A stretch of DNA of 64,000 nt, taken from the NCBI GenBank assembly GCA_910575815.1, contig CAJTFN010000004.1, positions 186,001 to 250,000 on the forward strand, in the 5' to 3' direction. Shown here one piece after another: positions 1-6,778 of this stretch. The position numbers and the translations under genes are program-made. Source of the stretch: Oscillospiraceae bacterium (GTDB lineage Bacteria; Bacillota; Clostridia; Oscillospirales; Oscillospiraceae). The notes under the pieces are model-generated. The model saw only the letters and a program-made list of their open reading frames with translations, searched no databases and was not told the origin of the DNA. Within the stretch, counting starts at the first letter, position 1, and every line of letters begins with the position of its first letter.

Positions 1-69
1 GAAGTGGACCGGCTGTATCAGGTGCTCTACGAGATTCTTTTTCAGAACGGAGGAAAGGCTTCCTCTTGA
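1..69 (+). CDS. C-terminal end of an unidentified protein
   Basis: Frame 1 is open from the first base to a TGA at 67-69 and encodes 22 residues ending in NGGKASS. The rest of the gene lies upstream of the window, so no function can be given. The intrinsic terminator at 231-268 probably ends this transcript. Between the stop and the terminator I see only a small hairpin (GGCGGGC/GCCCGCC near 124-140). Confidence 0.55.
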   Translation, partial: EVDRLYQVLYEILFQNGGKASS

Positions 70-230
70 GAGAAGAACCTGGTATATCATTTATGCGCTT
101 GAAAATCGGAAAGAGGTAATTCGGGGCGGGCTATGCCCGCCAGGGCATGAACTGCGCGGTATTGCCTCTGCGGCATAAATGCGGCAGGGGTGGAAAGGAG
201 AGTTTACTACTTTTCGACTGTGGTGACTCT

Positions 231-268
231 AAAAGCGGCAGACCGCCAAAGGGCGGTCTGCCGCTTTT
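231..268. terminator. Bidirectional intrinsic terminator
   Basis: Perfect 17-bp arms (AAAAGCGGCAGACCGCC and its complement) are separated by 4 nt, with T and A runs built into the stem ends so it can work both ways. It lies between the plus-strand gene ending at 69 and the minus-strand transporter ending at 325. Confidence 0.85.
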
Positions 269-324
269 CATGGGGTTCGGAGGACAGAGGAGCCAACACT
301 TTTTGTTGCCGCAGAAGCGCCGAT

Positions 325-1715
325 TCAGTCCTCTTTTCGGGCCTCAAGCTGTTTCAGGATGTCGTGGAAGGTGCCGCGGTCAATTTTATAGAAAAGGAAG
401 ACGATGCCGCAGCCAACAGACAGGATTCCTGGAATCAGGGTGAAAAAGTTGTTGATGGTATGGAGGACAGCGGGGGTTTGCTGGACGTTTGCCTGAAAGT
501 GCAGTGCGGCCAGAACGGCGGCTACGCCGGAGCTGCCGATGGCAATCCCGAATTTATTGCCCAAGGAAATAAAGGCGGAGAGGAAACCGTCATTTCTCAC
601 ACCGGTTTTCAGTTCACCGTATTCCACTGTATCAGGAATGACGCTGTAAATGCCGGAGGCCAGAATGCCCTCAAAAAATTTGGAGATGGCGCAGAGAAGG
701 TAGAAGGGGAGCGGCGTAGTGACAGGCGAGGTGAACCGCATGAGAATCATGGCCGCTCCGGCGCCAAGGCAGCCGTAGGCGGTAACCCGGCCCTTGTTCC
801 CGTCCTTCTGATACCAGGCTTTGAACAGGTAACACCCAGCCACTAGGGGTATGAGCCCAACCAGATTGTAAACGGACATGAGGCCCTCGTCTCCCTGCAC
901 GTACTTGAAGTAATAGCGTACATGGATCCCCGTCCGTGGATGAAGAAACCCCATAGCAACTGGCCGGCAAAGGCGATCAAAAAGGGTTTGTTGGCAAACA
1001 TGGATTTCAGCTGCAAGCCCAGAGGATATTTGTGTTTCCGAGGTGGCGCGACCACCTCCCGTTGGGTGGAGAACACCACTACCTGGCACAGGACGAAAAC
1101 GGTAACAAAGATACCAGCGGTGAGGCGATAGCCCATGGCGGCGTCTCCGCCGCCCAAAGAGGAGACCATGGGAATGACGATGATGCCGATTCCGGCGATG
1201 GAGATGTTAGCCAGGGTGATACGCATGGTGGAGAGTTTGGCCCGTTCATCGGTATTCTGGGTCAGGACGCTGGTCATTGCACTGTAGGGGATATTGACGC
1301 CGGTGTAGCAGAAAACCAACAGGCCGTAGGTGAGATACATGTAAATGATTTTCCCTGAGGTATTCCAGTCCGGATGGGCCCAGAAGGTCAGTAAGGCCAG
1401 AATGGCCGCCGGGAAAGACATAAACAGCACCCAGGGACGGTAACGGCCCCAGGGGGTCTTGGTGCGGTCCGCCCAGCCGCCAATGAGAGGGTCGTTGATG
1501 GCATCCCAGAACCGGGCGATGAGCATCAGCAGGGAAACGGCTGCCATGGGGATACCGAACACGTCGGTATAAAAGATCATCAAATAGGAGCCCACGAAGG
1601 TCCAGATGAAATTGTTGCCGAAGTCGCCCAGCCCGAAGGCGGCGGATTTCCAAAAGGAAATTTTGACGTCGGTACTAGCAGTTCCCTGGAGCTCCATGTT
1701 GGTTTGTTCGTTCAT
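325..1715 (-). pseudogene. GPH-family sugar:cation symporter, one frameshift
   Basis: A 12-TM MFS transporter of the glycoside-pentoside-hexuronide family, recognised by the N-terminal segment FGLGDFGNNFIW, the DPLIGGWADRTKT loop with GRYRPW, and GFFIHGR near residue 265. The reading frame breaks at about 920: upstream frame 843-1715 carries the N-terminal half, frame 325-1089 the rest. One extra G in the CGGGGATCC run would restore HGRGIHVRYYFKY, and the total length (1391 nt) is one base short of a multiple of three. The start at 1715 follows AGGAGAAGG. It is either a real inactivating or phase-variable frameshift or a homopolymer sequencing error. It was probably the last gene of the transketolase/dehydrogenase operon before the element at 1.7-8.1 kb inserted; substrate probably a sugar or polyol (inference). 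Confidence 0.8.
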
Positions 1716-1855
1716 TCAGCCTTCTCCTCGTATCGTAAGATTTGCCGGGGGCGAGGGATGATTTGCCGCATCAAAAGGTGATGATTCCCACACATTCAAT
1801 CCCAATTTTTAATTTTTCCTTTAATACCAACACTTTGCGGCTTCTCATTTTCTGT

Positions 1856-1911
1856 TTGTTCCGCAAATTGTTCCGCAGAATTTGAAGAAAAATCGTAGAC
1901 GTGCGGAACAA
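1856..1911. repeat. Left-end integrase arm-type repeats
   Basis: Two TTGTTCCGCA copies (1856-1865 and 1868-1877, 12 bp apart) and an inverted copy TGCGGAACAA (1902-1911). The same sequence occurs three times at the right end (8005-8048). Tn916/lambda-type integrases bind short repeats like these near both ends; that role is inferred from position and copy number. The neighbouring bases 1716-1855 hold only the transporter leader. Confidence 0.6.
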
Positions 1912-1950
1912 GCAAATTTTCGCCCTCTGTTTAACAGCGTTATATCTCTA

Positions 1951-2163
1951 TTATTTCTTTTTATCTAATGCCTTTTGTATGCTTTTTTCTAGTTTATCTG
2001 CTATTTCCTTGCCCTATTTATCAATATTATCTTCACTTTTTCTAAAATCTGTTTGAAAATTCACATCTTCATGCTATTTTCTATATAAATAGCATGATAA
2101 ACACTCTCTTTCACTAGGATTTTTAGCAATATAAGCTAGAATGTGTGCAAAATCATGTAACAT
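1951..2163 (-). pseudogene. Small decayed gene with two in-frame amber codons
   Basis: An AAAGGAG site (complement of 2171-2178) precedes ATG at 2163 by 8 nt. The frame reads 29 residues beginning MLHDFAHILAYIAKNPSER, then TAG (2074-2076). It stays open for 19 codons to a second TAG (2014-2016), then 20 more codons ending in a lysine-rich tail (KALDKKK) and TAA at 1951. The continued codon pattern suggests a 70-residue protein interrupted by two point mutations, each explicable as CAG to TAG. The first 29 residues alone could also be a real micropeptide. Function unknown. Confidence 0.5.
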
Positions 2164-2255
2164 TGTTACATCTCCTTTCAATTTTTAGGGCTTTTAATAC
2201 CATTGTAGCCGCATAGCCCCATTTAAGCGGCCTATTTCCTTTTATTCAAGTATTC

Positions 2256-2333
2256 CTGTCGCTAAACTGTTATGGGCTGACCTAGTATATTATATTATTA
2301 TTACTAGGCTTGCCCGTAACAGTTTAGCGACAG
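2256..2333. repeat. Long inverted repeat with AT-rich loop
   Basis: Arms CTGTCGCTAAACTGTTA (2256-2272) and its exact complement (2317-2333). They are followed inward by a partly matched 9-bp stretch and CTAGTA/TACTAG (2282-2287, 2302-2307) around an all-AT loop. It lies just beyond the 3' end of the 488-aa gene. It lacks a T-tract, so it is not a standard terminator. Candidates are a replication origin, a transfer origin or a recombination site of the element. Confidence 0.7.
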
Positions 2334-2360
2334 TAGAAACACGGAAAACGGCGGCGGCGG

Positions 2361-3827
2361 TTAGAAGTCTTTTAGCATAATATAGTTACCACGCAAAACG
2401 CCCTTTTGCAATATCCCATATTCTACAAGGGTATTTATTGCCTTGCCGTTATTATTCTTATATCCTCTATTCCTTAACTGCTGCGTTGTTATCTTATCAC
2501 CAGCTTTCAAACCTGTTAGCCGTTCAGCAGCTATTGTATATACTTGCTCAATAGCCTGTTGCGCTCTTGCGGCTGACTTTGTATCTACAATCATTATATC
2601 TTTTTTAAAATCAACTGTGAATTGATAAACTTCACTTTGATAATCTGGTATTGATATAGTGCTAAAGCAGTTATTAACAATGCTCGAAATATCTATTGAT
2701 TTATCACTTTTCATTTTTCTACATAAAATATCAATACAACTGCTTATCACTTCCTTTATTGGTCTTCCTATATAAGTATCAGGAAGTGCGATACGATTTC
2801 CTTTCTGACAATATAATAGCATTAAGCAATTTTTATAAATTATTTCTCTTCCTTTTATATCAGGTATATTTTCTCTAGATTGATAACGACAAAAAATTCC
2901 ATATAGTTCTACTTTTACTCCTATTATCCAATTATACAAACTCATATCAATACCAGAAATAAAAGCCTTGTCTTTTTCTGTTCTGTATTTATAACAAAAA
3001 AAATCTTCTATTGCTCCATCTACTTTTCCTGATATATCTAAATCAGCACCAAAAGCAACCATTTTTTCTAATCCATCATCCCAATTAAAGCGGCGGTAAT
3101 ATTTCTGTATTGTTTTATTCTCATAGTATTTAGAAAGAAATCTAAACAAATCTTCTTTTTCTTCTTCATCAATAATCGGCAATCCAAAATGATACGCCAA
3201 AATATCATACTTCATTTTTATACGCTGTGTAGGCCCTATCTTTAGAAGATTATCTATTGTATCTGGAAAGTATACAACGCTCTTATTTATTCGTTTATCT
3301 GGATACATAGTAATTAGAAAATCATCAAACTTATATTCTTTATTATCATAAAAAACTAAAGATACTTCTTTATCTTCTACTATCTTAATACTTAATTCTA
3401 TATGTTTTCCTCTAAACATAGGATTTTCTATTAAATATTTATATCTTGCAAGTTCTTTAATCTTTTCTGCTGGATGTTTAAGACCGCAAATATTATGTTC
3501 TATTGAAATTTTATATAATTCAATATAAATACAAAATTCAAGTATTGATATATATTTTCTATATTCTTTTTTGATACCACAATCATCACAATATCTATAA
3601 AAATTATCTATATGACAATCTTTAAAAAGTTTTATTACGGTATCATCACCATATCCATTTTGTTCATTATATATTCTATCAAGTGATAAAATGAACTCAA
3701 TTAATTCATATAATAATTTCCGCTTAGAATTATTAGTTTCTTTAATTGCAATTTCAATACACTTATATATAACATCTCTATCATCTCCATTTAATATTGT
3801 TAGTGGTTCTTGTGGGTTAAAGTCCAT
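2361..3827 (-). CDS. 488-aa element protein, candidate replication initiator
   Basis: I do not recognise a named family. The protein is acidic to neutral, rich in Lys, Ile, Tyr and Asp as expected from its very AT-rich codons, and has no signal peptide or clear membrane segment. A CDDC motif lies near residue 80. The last 60 residues (from about AAERLTGLKAGDKITTQQL to YIMLKDF) look like a winged-helix domain: a helix-turn-helix-like stretch (TQQLRNRGYKNNNGKAINTLVEYG) then a beta-wing. The start at 3827 follows AAAGGAG at good spacing. That site lies inside an interlaced repeat structure (3827-3940) that could control translation, and a long inverted repeat lies just downstream (2256-2333). 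This resembles control of plasmid replication proteins, so a Rep function is proposed but not shown. A defence or regulatory role is equally open. Confidence 0.75.
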   Translation of the reverse strand: MDFNPQEPLTILNGDDRDVIYKCIEIAIKETNNSKRKLLYELIEFILSLDRIYNEQNGYGDDTVIKLFKDCHIDNFYRYCDDCGIKKEYRKYISILEFCIYIELYKISIEHNICGLKHPAEKIKELARYKYLIENPMFRGKHIELSIKIVEDKEVSLVFYDNKEYKFDDFLITMYPDKRINKSVVYFPDTIDNLLKIGPTQRIKMKYDILAYHFGLPIIDEEEKEDLFRFLSKYYENKTIQKYYRRFNWDDGLEKMVAFGADLDISGKVDGAIEDFFCYKYRTEKDKAFISGIDMSLYNWIIGVKVELYGIFCRYQSRENIPDIKGREIIYKNCLMLLYCQKGNRIALPDTYIGRPIKEVISSCIDILCRKMKSDKSIDISSIVNNCFSTISIPDYQSEVYQFTVDFKKDIMIVDTKSAARAQQAIEQVYTIAAERLTGLKAGDKITTQQLRNRGYKNNNGKAINTLVEYGILQKGVLRGNYIMLKDF

Positions 3828-3940
3828 TTGTGGGTTACTCCTTTCTTATAAGATTAAACAAGTAGCAAGATAGCGGAAACAAAATGGAGTAACCCACAAA
3901 CCCCAATTATTTCCCATTTCCTTGCTACTTGTCTAATCTC
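3827..3940 (-). promoter_or_regulatory. Interlaced inverted repeats over the ribosome binding site
   Basis: Two inverted repeats are interleaved in the order A-B-A'-B'. A is 3827-3841 and A' is 3886-3900: 15 bp, perfect (GGAGTAACCCACAAA in A'). B is 3851-3869 and B' is 3921-3939: 19 bp, one mismatch. In the minus-strand RNA that mismatch becomes a G-U pair, which favours an RNA role on that strand. The A arm contains the GGAG of the 488-aa gene and reaches its start codon, so A:A' pairing would hide the ribosome binding site. B:B' pairing competes with it, or the two form a pseudoknot. Confidence 0.75.
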
Positions 3941-4293
3941 ACAAAAAAGAAGTTCCTTTACTACTCCTGCTCTATTATTCTTTCTTCATTTTCTGATTAT
4001 ATTATACTACAAAAATTTTTTTATTGCAACCTGCCGCAGTAGTCACCTAATACGCCTAGCCGCCATTTTAAGCCCTTGTAATGGTCTTTTCTATTGCTCC
4101 TATGGTAATAACCATACCTAGCCCATAAACGGCCCCTATCGGCTCCCTAGGCCCTAGGGGGGATAGTTACGGGAAAATACCCTTGCTCTCTGCTGGCCTA
4201 GGCTTTTTCGGCGGATTTCCCGACCGCAACCAAAACACGGCGGAAACGACCGCTTTCGGCGGCGGCGGTGGTCTGCTGGTATTCTCTACACAA
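3941..4293. other. Non-coding stretch with a GC-rich, CCTAGG-containing island
   Basis: No credible gene is seen. 3941-4030 is AT-rich leader. 4040-4290 becomes GC-rich, with two overlapping-style CCTAGG sites (4146-4151 and 4153-4158) and a GGCGGCGGCGGTGGTCTGCT tract near 4258-4277. A similar island lies at 6457-6725, sharing the CCTAGG sites and the GGCGGTGGTCT tract. Confidence 0.5.
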
Positions 4294-4331
4294 CAACGCA
4301 CAAGGACCGCTATAATGGCCCTTGTGCGTTG
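4294..4331 (-). terminator. Hairpin after the resolvase gene
   Basis: Perfect 12-bp arms CAACGCACAAGG (4294-4305) and CCTTGTGCGTTG (4320-4331) with a 14-nt loop, 7 bp after the resolvase stop. There is no strong U-tract, so it may protect the 3' end rather than terminate. Confidence 0.55.
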
Positions 4332-4338
4332 CTCTGTC

Positions 4339-4935
4339 TTATGCTCCCAGTAGCTTGTAAAATGTCGTGCGCTTTGTCCCTGTCAACTCCATTGCCTTTG
4401 TAGCGGTGATTTCCCCGGCTTTCCACTGGCCTATTACTTCTTCCCAGTTCGGCGGCTTTTGGGCTTTCGGTCTGCCTAACTCCACGCCCTTTACCTTTGC
4501 GGCGGCTATGCCCTCTGCCTGACGCTGTTTAATGCTGGCCCGTTCCTGTTCGGCTATCGTGCCTAATACCTCAATCAAGATATTGTTTACCATTTCAAAA
4601 ACCCACTCTTGCCCCTCTGGTAATTCCATCATTGTTGTGGGGAGGTCTAGCACCCTTAGCCGGATACCCTCATTCTTGAAATACTCTAACTCATTCTTAA
4701 TATCTCCTTTGTTGCGGCTCAATCGGTCAAGGGATTTAATAATCAGAGTATCGCCACGTCGCAACAAGCCGCTCTTTAATAGCTGGTAGCCTTTTCTATC
4801 TAGGTCTTTTCCGCTCTCCTTGTCTACAATGATATTTCTTTCTTCTATTCCCTGTTCGGATAGTGCTATATATTGCCTATCAAGGTTTTGCTCCTTTGTG
4901 CTTACTCTTGCGTATCCGAATACCTTGCTATCCAT
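4339..4935 (-). CDS. Serine resolvase/invertase family recombinase
   Basis: A 198-aa small serine recombinase. The N-terminal catalytic domain (about 1-140) has YARVSTKEQNLDRQ with the nucleophilic serine, then IVDKESGKDLDRKGYQLL, LIIKSLDRLSRN and the long linking helix EQERASIKQRQAEGI. A C-terminal helix-turn-helix follows (about 150-198, ending TKRTTFYKLLG). Length and order fit Tn3-type resolvases and plasmid multimer-resolution enzymes. The start at 4935 follows GGAGCGGT. A cluster of TTCGTAAA/TTTACGAA and ATTTGCG/CGCAAAT repeats just upstream (4983-5101) is a plausible res site. Its likely job is to resolve dimers of the element or invert a segment; no invertible flanks are visible. Confidence 0.9.
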   Translation of the reverse strand: MDSKVFGYARVSTKEQNLDRQYIALSEQGIEERNIIVDKESGKDLDRKGYQLLKSGLLRRGDTLIIKSLDRLSRNKGDIKNELEYFKNEGIRLRVLDLPTTMMELPEGQEWVFEMVNNILIEVLGTIAEQERASIKQRQAEGIAAAKVKGVELGRPKAQKPPNWEEVIGQWKAGEITATKAMELTGTKRTTFYKLLGA

Positions 4936-4982
4936 GCTTACCGCTCCTTTGGTTTGTTGATGGTATTAGTATAGCAAAAGTG

Positions 4983-5101
4983 TTCGTAAATGTCAAGCGT
5001 TATTTGCGAATATCCGCAAATTGTTTTGCGGCTTTTACGAATATTAAAACGGCTTGTTTTCACTAGGTTTTCTAGTGTTCGTATTTGTATACTTAAACGA
5101 A
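4983..5101. repeat. res-like cluster of inverted repeats upstream of the resolvase
   Basis: Outer arms TTCGTAAA (4983-4990) and TTTACGAA (5034-5041) enclose inner arms ATTTGCG (5002-5008) and CGCAAAT (5015-5021). A third looser pair (TTCGT 5078-5082, ACGAA 5097-5101) follows. Resolvases bind two or three such dyads next to their own gene, where binding also represses it. The role is inferred. Confidence 0.5.
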
Positions 5102-5120
5102 TAGCCGCTTTTTTCGGCTA
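5102..5120 (-). terminator. Small hairpin at the end of the Xre gene
   Basis: TAGCCG and CGGCTA arms around a 7-nt T-rich loop overlap the stop codon of the Xre gene. The stem is short, so this is a weak candidate. Confidence 0.35.
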
Positions 5121-5465
5121 CTCCTTTATAAATGGTACGCTTTCCTTTAGTATGTTCAATACAACCGCTAACTGATTATCAGTACAGTTTTCCAATAGTT
5201 CATTTATTTCTTGTAAGTAAATATTGTTTTCTTTTGTTCTCTTTTCTACTGTGCAAGGTATTGAAATTATATCATTTGCAGTAATACCAAAGTATTCTAT
5301 CAGGTCTACTAATTTATCTAGGCTAAATCTCCTTTCTCCACGTTCGCACTGTCCTAAATAGTTAGTTTCTGTTTCTAGTACCTCTGCTAATTTTTCTAGT
5401 GTTAGTCCTTTCAGCTTTCTATATTTTCTAATATTCTTTCCTATCTCAAAAGATAATTCGTCCAT
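5118..5465 (-). CDS. Xre-family transcriptional regulator
   Basis: A 115-aa protein with an N-terminal Cro/CI-type helix-turn-helix at about residues 9-65 (IGKNIRKYRKLKGLTLEKLAEVLE, then LGQCERGERRFSLDKLVDL). A short C-terminal helical region (about 85-115) probably dimerises. It is the likely repressor of the element. It is transcribed away from the 97-aa gene at 5648, and an 11-bp-arm palindrome (5537-5559) in the shared intergenic region is the best operator candidate. The start at 5465 is preceded by AGGCGG. It ends in TAG, which argues against amber recoding in this element. Confidence 0.85.
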   Translation of the reverse strand: MDELSFEIGKNIRKYRKLKGLTLEKLAEVLETETNYLGQCERGERRFSLDKLVDLIEYFGITANDIISIPCTVEKRTKENNIYLQEINELLENCTDNQLAVVLNILKESVPFIKE

Positions 5466-5536
5466 TAAATCACCGCCTTTCCTCTTGTTATTCTACAAGG
5501 TAGGCAGTCAATAGGCGAGTTACGCAATGCTTTTCA

Positions 5537-5591
5537 TTCCATTGCAATTTGCAATGGAAATCTTGACATAGCAAATCGCTTGTGTTATCAT
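5537..5591 (+). promoter_or_regulatory. Palindromic operator and sigma-A promoter
   Basis: TTCCATTGCAA (5537-5547) and its exact complement (5549-5559) form a near-perfect palindrome. Next to it are TTGACA (5563-5568), 17 bp, and TATCAT (5586-5591), pointing toward the 97-aa gene. Inferred binding site of the Xre protein. Confidence 0.65.
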
Positions 5592-5647
5592 TGCAGTAGG
5601 CAATTATTCGGCCTAAAATAAAACTAAAAGAAGGGAGGGAAAAGACA

Positions 5648-5941
5648 ATGGGATTTGTAATGCCTTTAGTATTAGGGCTTTTGGGATACATAGTCATAGC
5701 ATTTTTTGTTAGAGCGCCTGGTAGGAGTCTTCAACAAAAGTTTATAAAACTAGGAAATTTTGCTGGCATGACCTATGAGGAAATAGCAAAAAATGTAGGC
5801 CCTTGTAATTCTGAATCGCCCCAAGTAACCAAAGATGGTGAAACTATTATCGTTAGACAATGGATTAGCACAGGATATCATATTTCTCTTATATTCAAAG
5901 ATGGTATTTGTATAGCAAAGAATCATGAATCAAGTGTTTAG
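5648..5941 (+). CDS. Small membrane protein of unknown function
   Basis: 97 residues. Residues 4-21 (VMPLVLGLLGYIVIAFFV) form one hydrophobic segment. A soluble domain follows (about 25-97) with TYEEIAKNVGPCNS and a beta-rich tail (ETIIVRQWISTGYHISLIF). A strong GGGAGGG site lies 7 nt before the ATG. It has its own promoter (5563-5591) and terminator (5947-5991), so it is a single-gene unit opposite the Xre repressor. I do not recognise the family. Possible roles include superinfection exclusion or another host-altering cargo function; this is speculation. Confidence 0.65.
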   Translation: MGFVMPLVLGLLGYIVIAFFVRAPGRSLQQKFIKLGNFAGMTYEEIAKNVGPCNSESPQVTKDGETIIVRQWISTGYHISLIFKDGICIAKNHESSV

Positions 5942-5946
5942 AAACG

Positions 5947-5991
5947 AATACAAGGCGGCTAGTATAAACACAACTAGCCGCCTTGTATTTT
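5947..5991 (+). terminator. Intrinsic terminator
   Basis: Perfect 17-bp arms (AATACAAGGCGGCTAGT at 5947-5963, complement at 5973-5989) with a 9-nt loop and T run, directly after the 97-aa gene. Confidence 0.9.
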
Positions 5992-5996
5992 ACATA

Positions 5997-6025
5997 TTGA
6001 CAAATAGAATACTAGCCTATATAAT
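5997..6025 (+). promoter_or_regulatory. Full-consensus sigma-A promoter
   Basis: TTGACA (5997-6002), 17-bp spacer, TATAAT (6020-6025): an exact match to the consensus at both boxes, reading into the 111-aa gene after about 55 nt. It predicts strong expression. Confidence 0.9.
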
Positions 6026-6083
6026 ACAAGACAATAAAGCAATAATCAAAACAACAAATAATACTTGAAAGGGGATTTACAAA

Positions 6084-6419
6084 ATGGCTGGTAAAAAATC
6101 TGCTACTGAAAAGAAAGTTTACACAATCAGCGGGGAAGAAATAACAGACTTAAAGCAAATTACACTTCCAATAATCAAACGTCATGTTATGGAACTTGGA
6201 AAGAAAGACGCTAAATGGCTCATGGATTTTATGAAAACAGAGGTTGAGAAAAAGGACAAGGACGGAAAGAAAGTTATGCGTGTTCCGACCTATATTGAAG
6301 TTAGGAACGAATTTGCCCGTAAATACTTCCCCGACCTCGCACCCAAAGGGACAACAAGAAAAGCAAGCATGATGAAAGATACCCTTGCAGAGTTAGAAGC
6401 GTTCCTAGCAGAAGAATAA
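6084..6419 (+). CDS. 111-aa lysine-rich protein of unknown function
   Basis: A soluble, highly charged protein. The N-terminal 15 residues are basic (MAGKKSATEKK). A helical middle (ITLPIIKRHVMELGKKDAKWLMDFMKTEVEKKDK) and a C-terminal part (YIEVRNEFARKYFPDLAPKG) follow. It has AAAGGGG before the ATG, a consensus promoter and its own terminator (6427-6459), so it is probably the most highly expressed gene of the element. It may bind DNA, for example as a directionality or accessory factor beside the integrase, but no family is recognised. Confidence 0.7.
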   Translation: MAGKKSATEKKVYTISGEEITDLKQITLPIIKRHVMELGKKDAKWLMDFMKTEVEKKDKDGKKVMRVPTYIEVRNEFARKYFPDLAPKGTTRKASMMKDTLAELEAFLAEE

Positions 6420-6426
6420 TACAATC

Positions 6427-6459
6427 AAGCGGGAGCGGCGCAAGCCGCCCCCGCTTTCC
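6427..6459 (+). terminator. Intrinsic terminator after the 111-aa gene
   Basis: AAGCGGGAGCGGC (6427-6439) pairs with GCCGCCCCCGCTT (6444-6456), one mismatch, 4-nt loop, then a short T run. Confidence 0.8.
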
Positions 6460-6725
6460 TTATGCGCCCAGCGGAGCGGGCGCAAGGGCCGACGAGCCGC
6501 CGAAGGCGGCGAAGTCGGCCCCATCGAGCGGGAGCGGGACTTACTCGGCGGCGGTAGCTGCTGGCGGCGGTGGTCTTGTTCGGCGGCTGATAGCATAGAA
6601 CGCCCTACAAGGCCCATAGAAGCCCCTAGGAGCGTTTCTGGCCCCTAGGAAATACCCAACACTACCCACGCCGCAAAAGCCGCCTAGCGGCCCTTACAAG
6701 CGGTCTAGCGGCGGCGGTAGCAAAA
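6457..6725. other. GC-rich non-coding island
   Basis: No gene is seen. It holds a strong hairpin (GGGCCGAC 6486-6493 with GTCGGCCC 6514-6521, inner AGCCGCC/GGCGGC), GGCGGCGG tracts and CCTAGG sites at 6625-6630 and 6644-6649. It resembles the island at 4040-4290. The base composition is opposite to that of the element's genes. Confidence 0.5.
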
Positions 6726-6757
6726 AAGAGGGGGAGCGGCTAGGCCGTTCCCCCTTG
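6726..6757 (-). terminator. Terminator of the integrase gene
   Basis: AGGGGGAGCGGC and GCCGTTCCCCCTT arms with a 3-nt loop, followed on the minus strand by a run ending in TTTTTTG. It lies 22 bp after the integrase stop. Confidence 0.8.
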
Positions 6758-6778
6758 TTCCGTATTGTAATCGCTTTC

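Noticed and set aside
1951-2163. Amber (TAG to Gln) recoding of the whole element
   Set aside because: The Xre gene of the same element ends in TAG and the other genes use TAA without internal TAGs, so recoding is not needed. Decay of one small gene is simpler.
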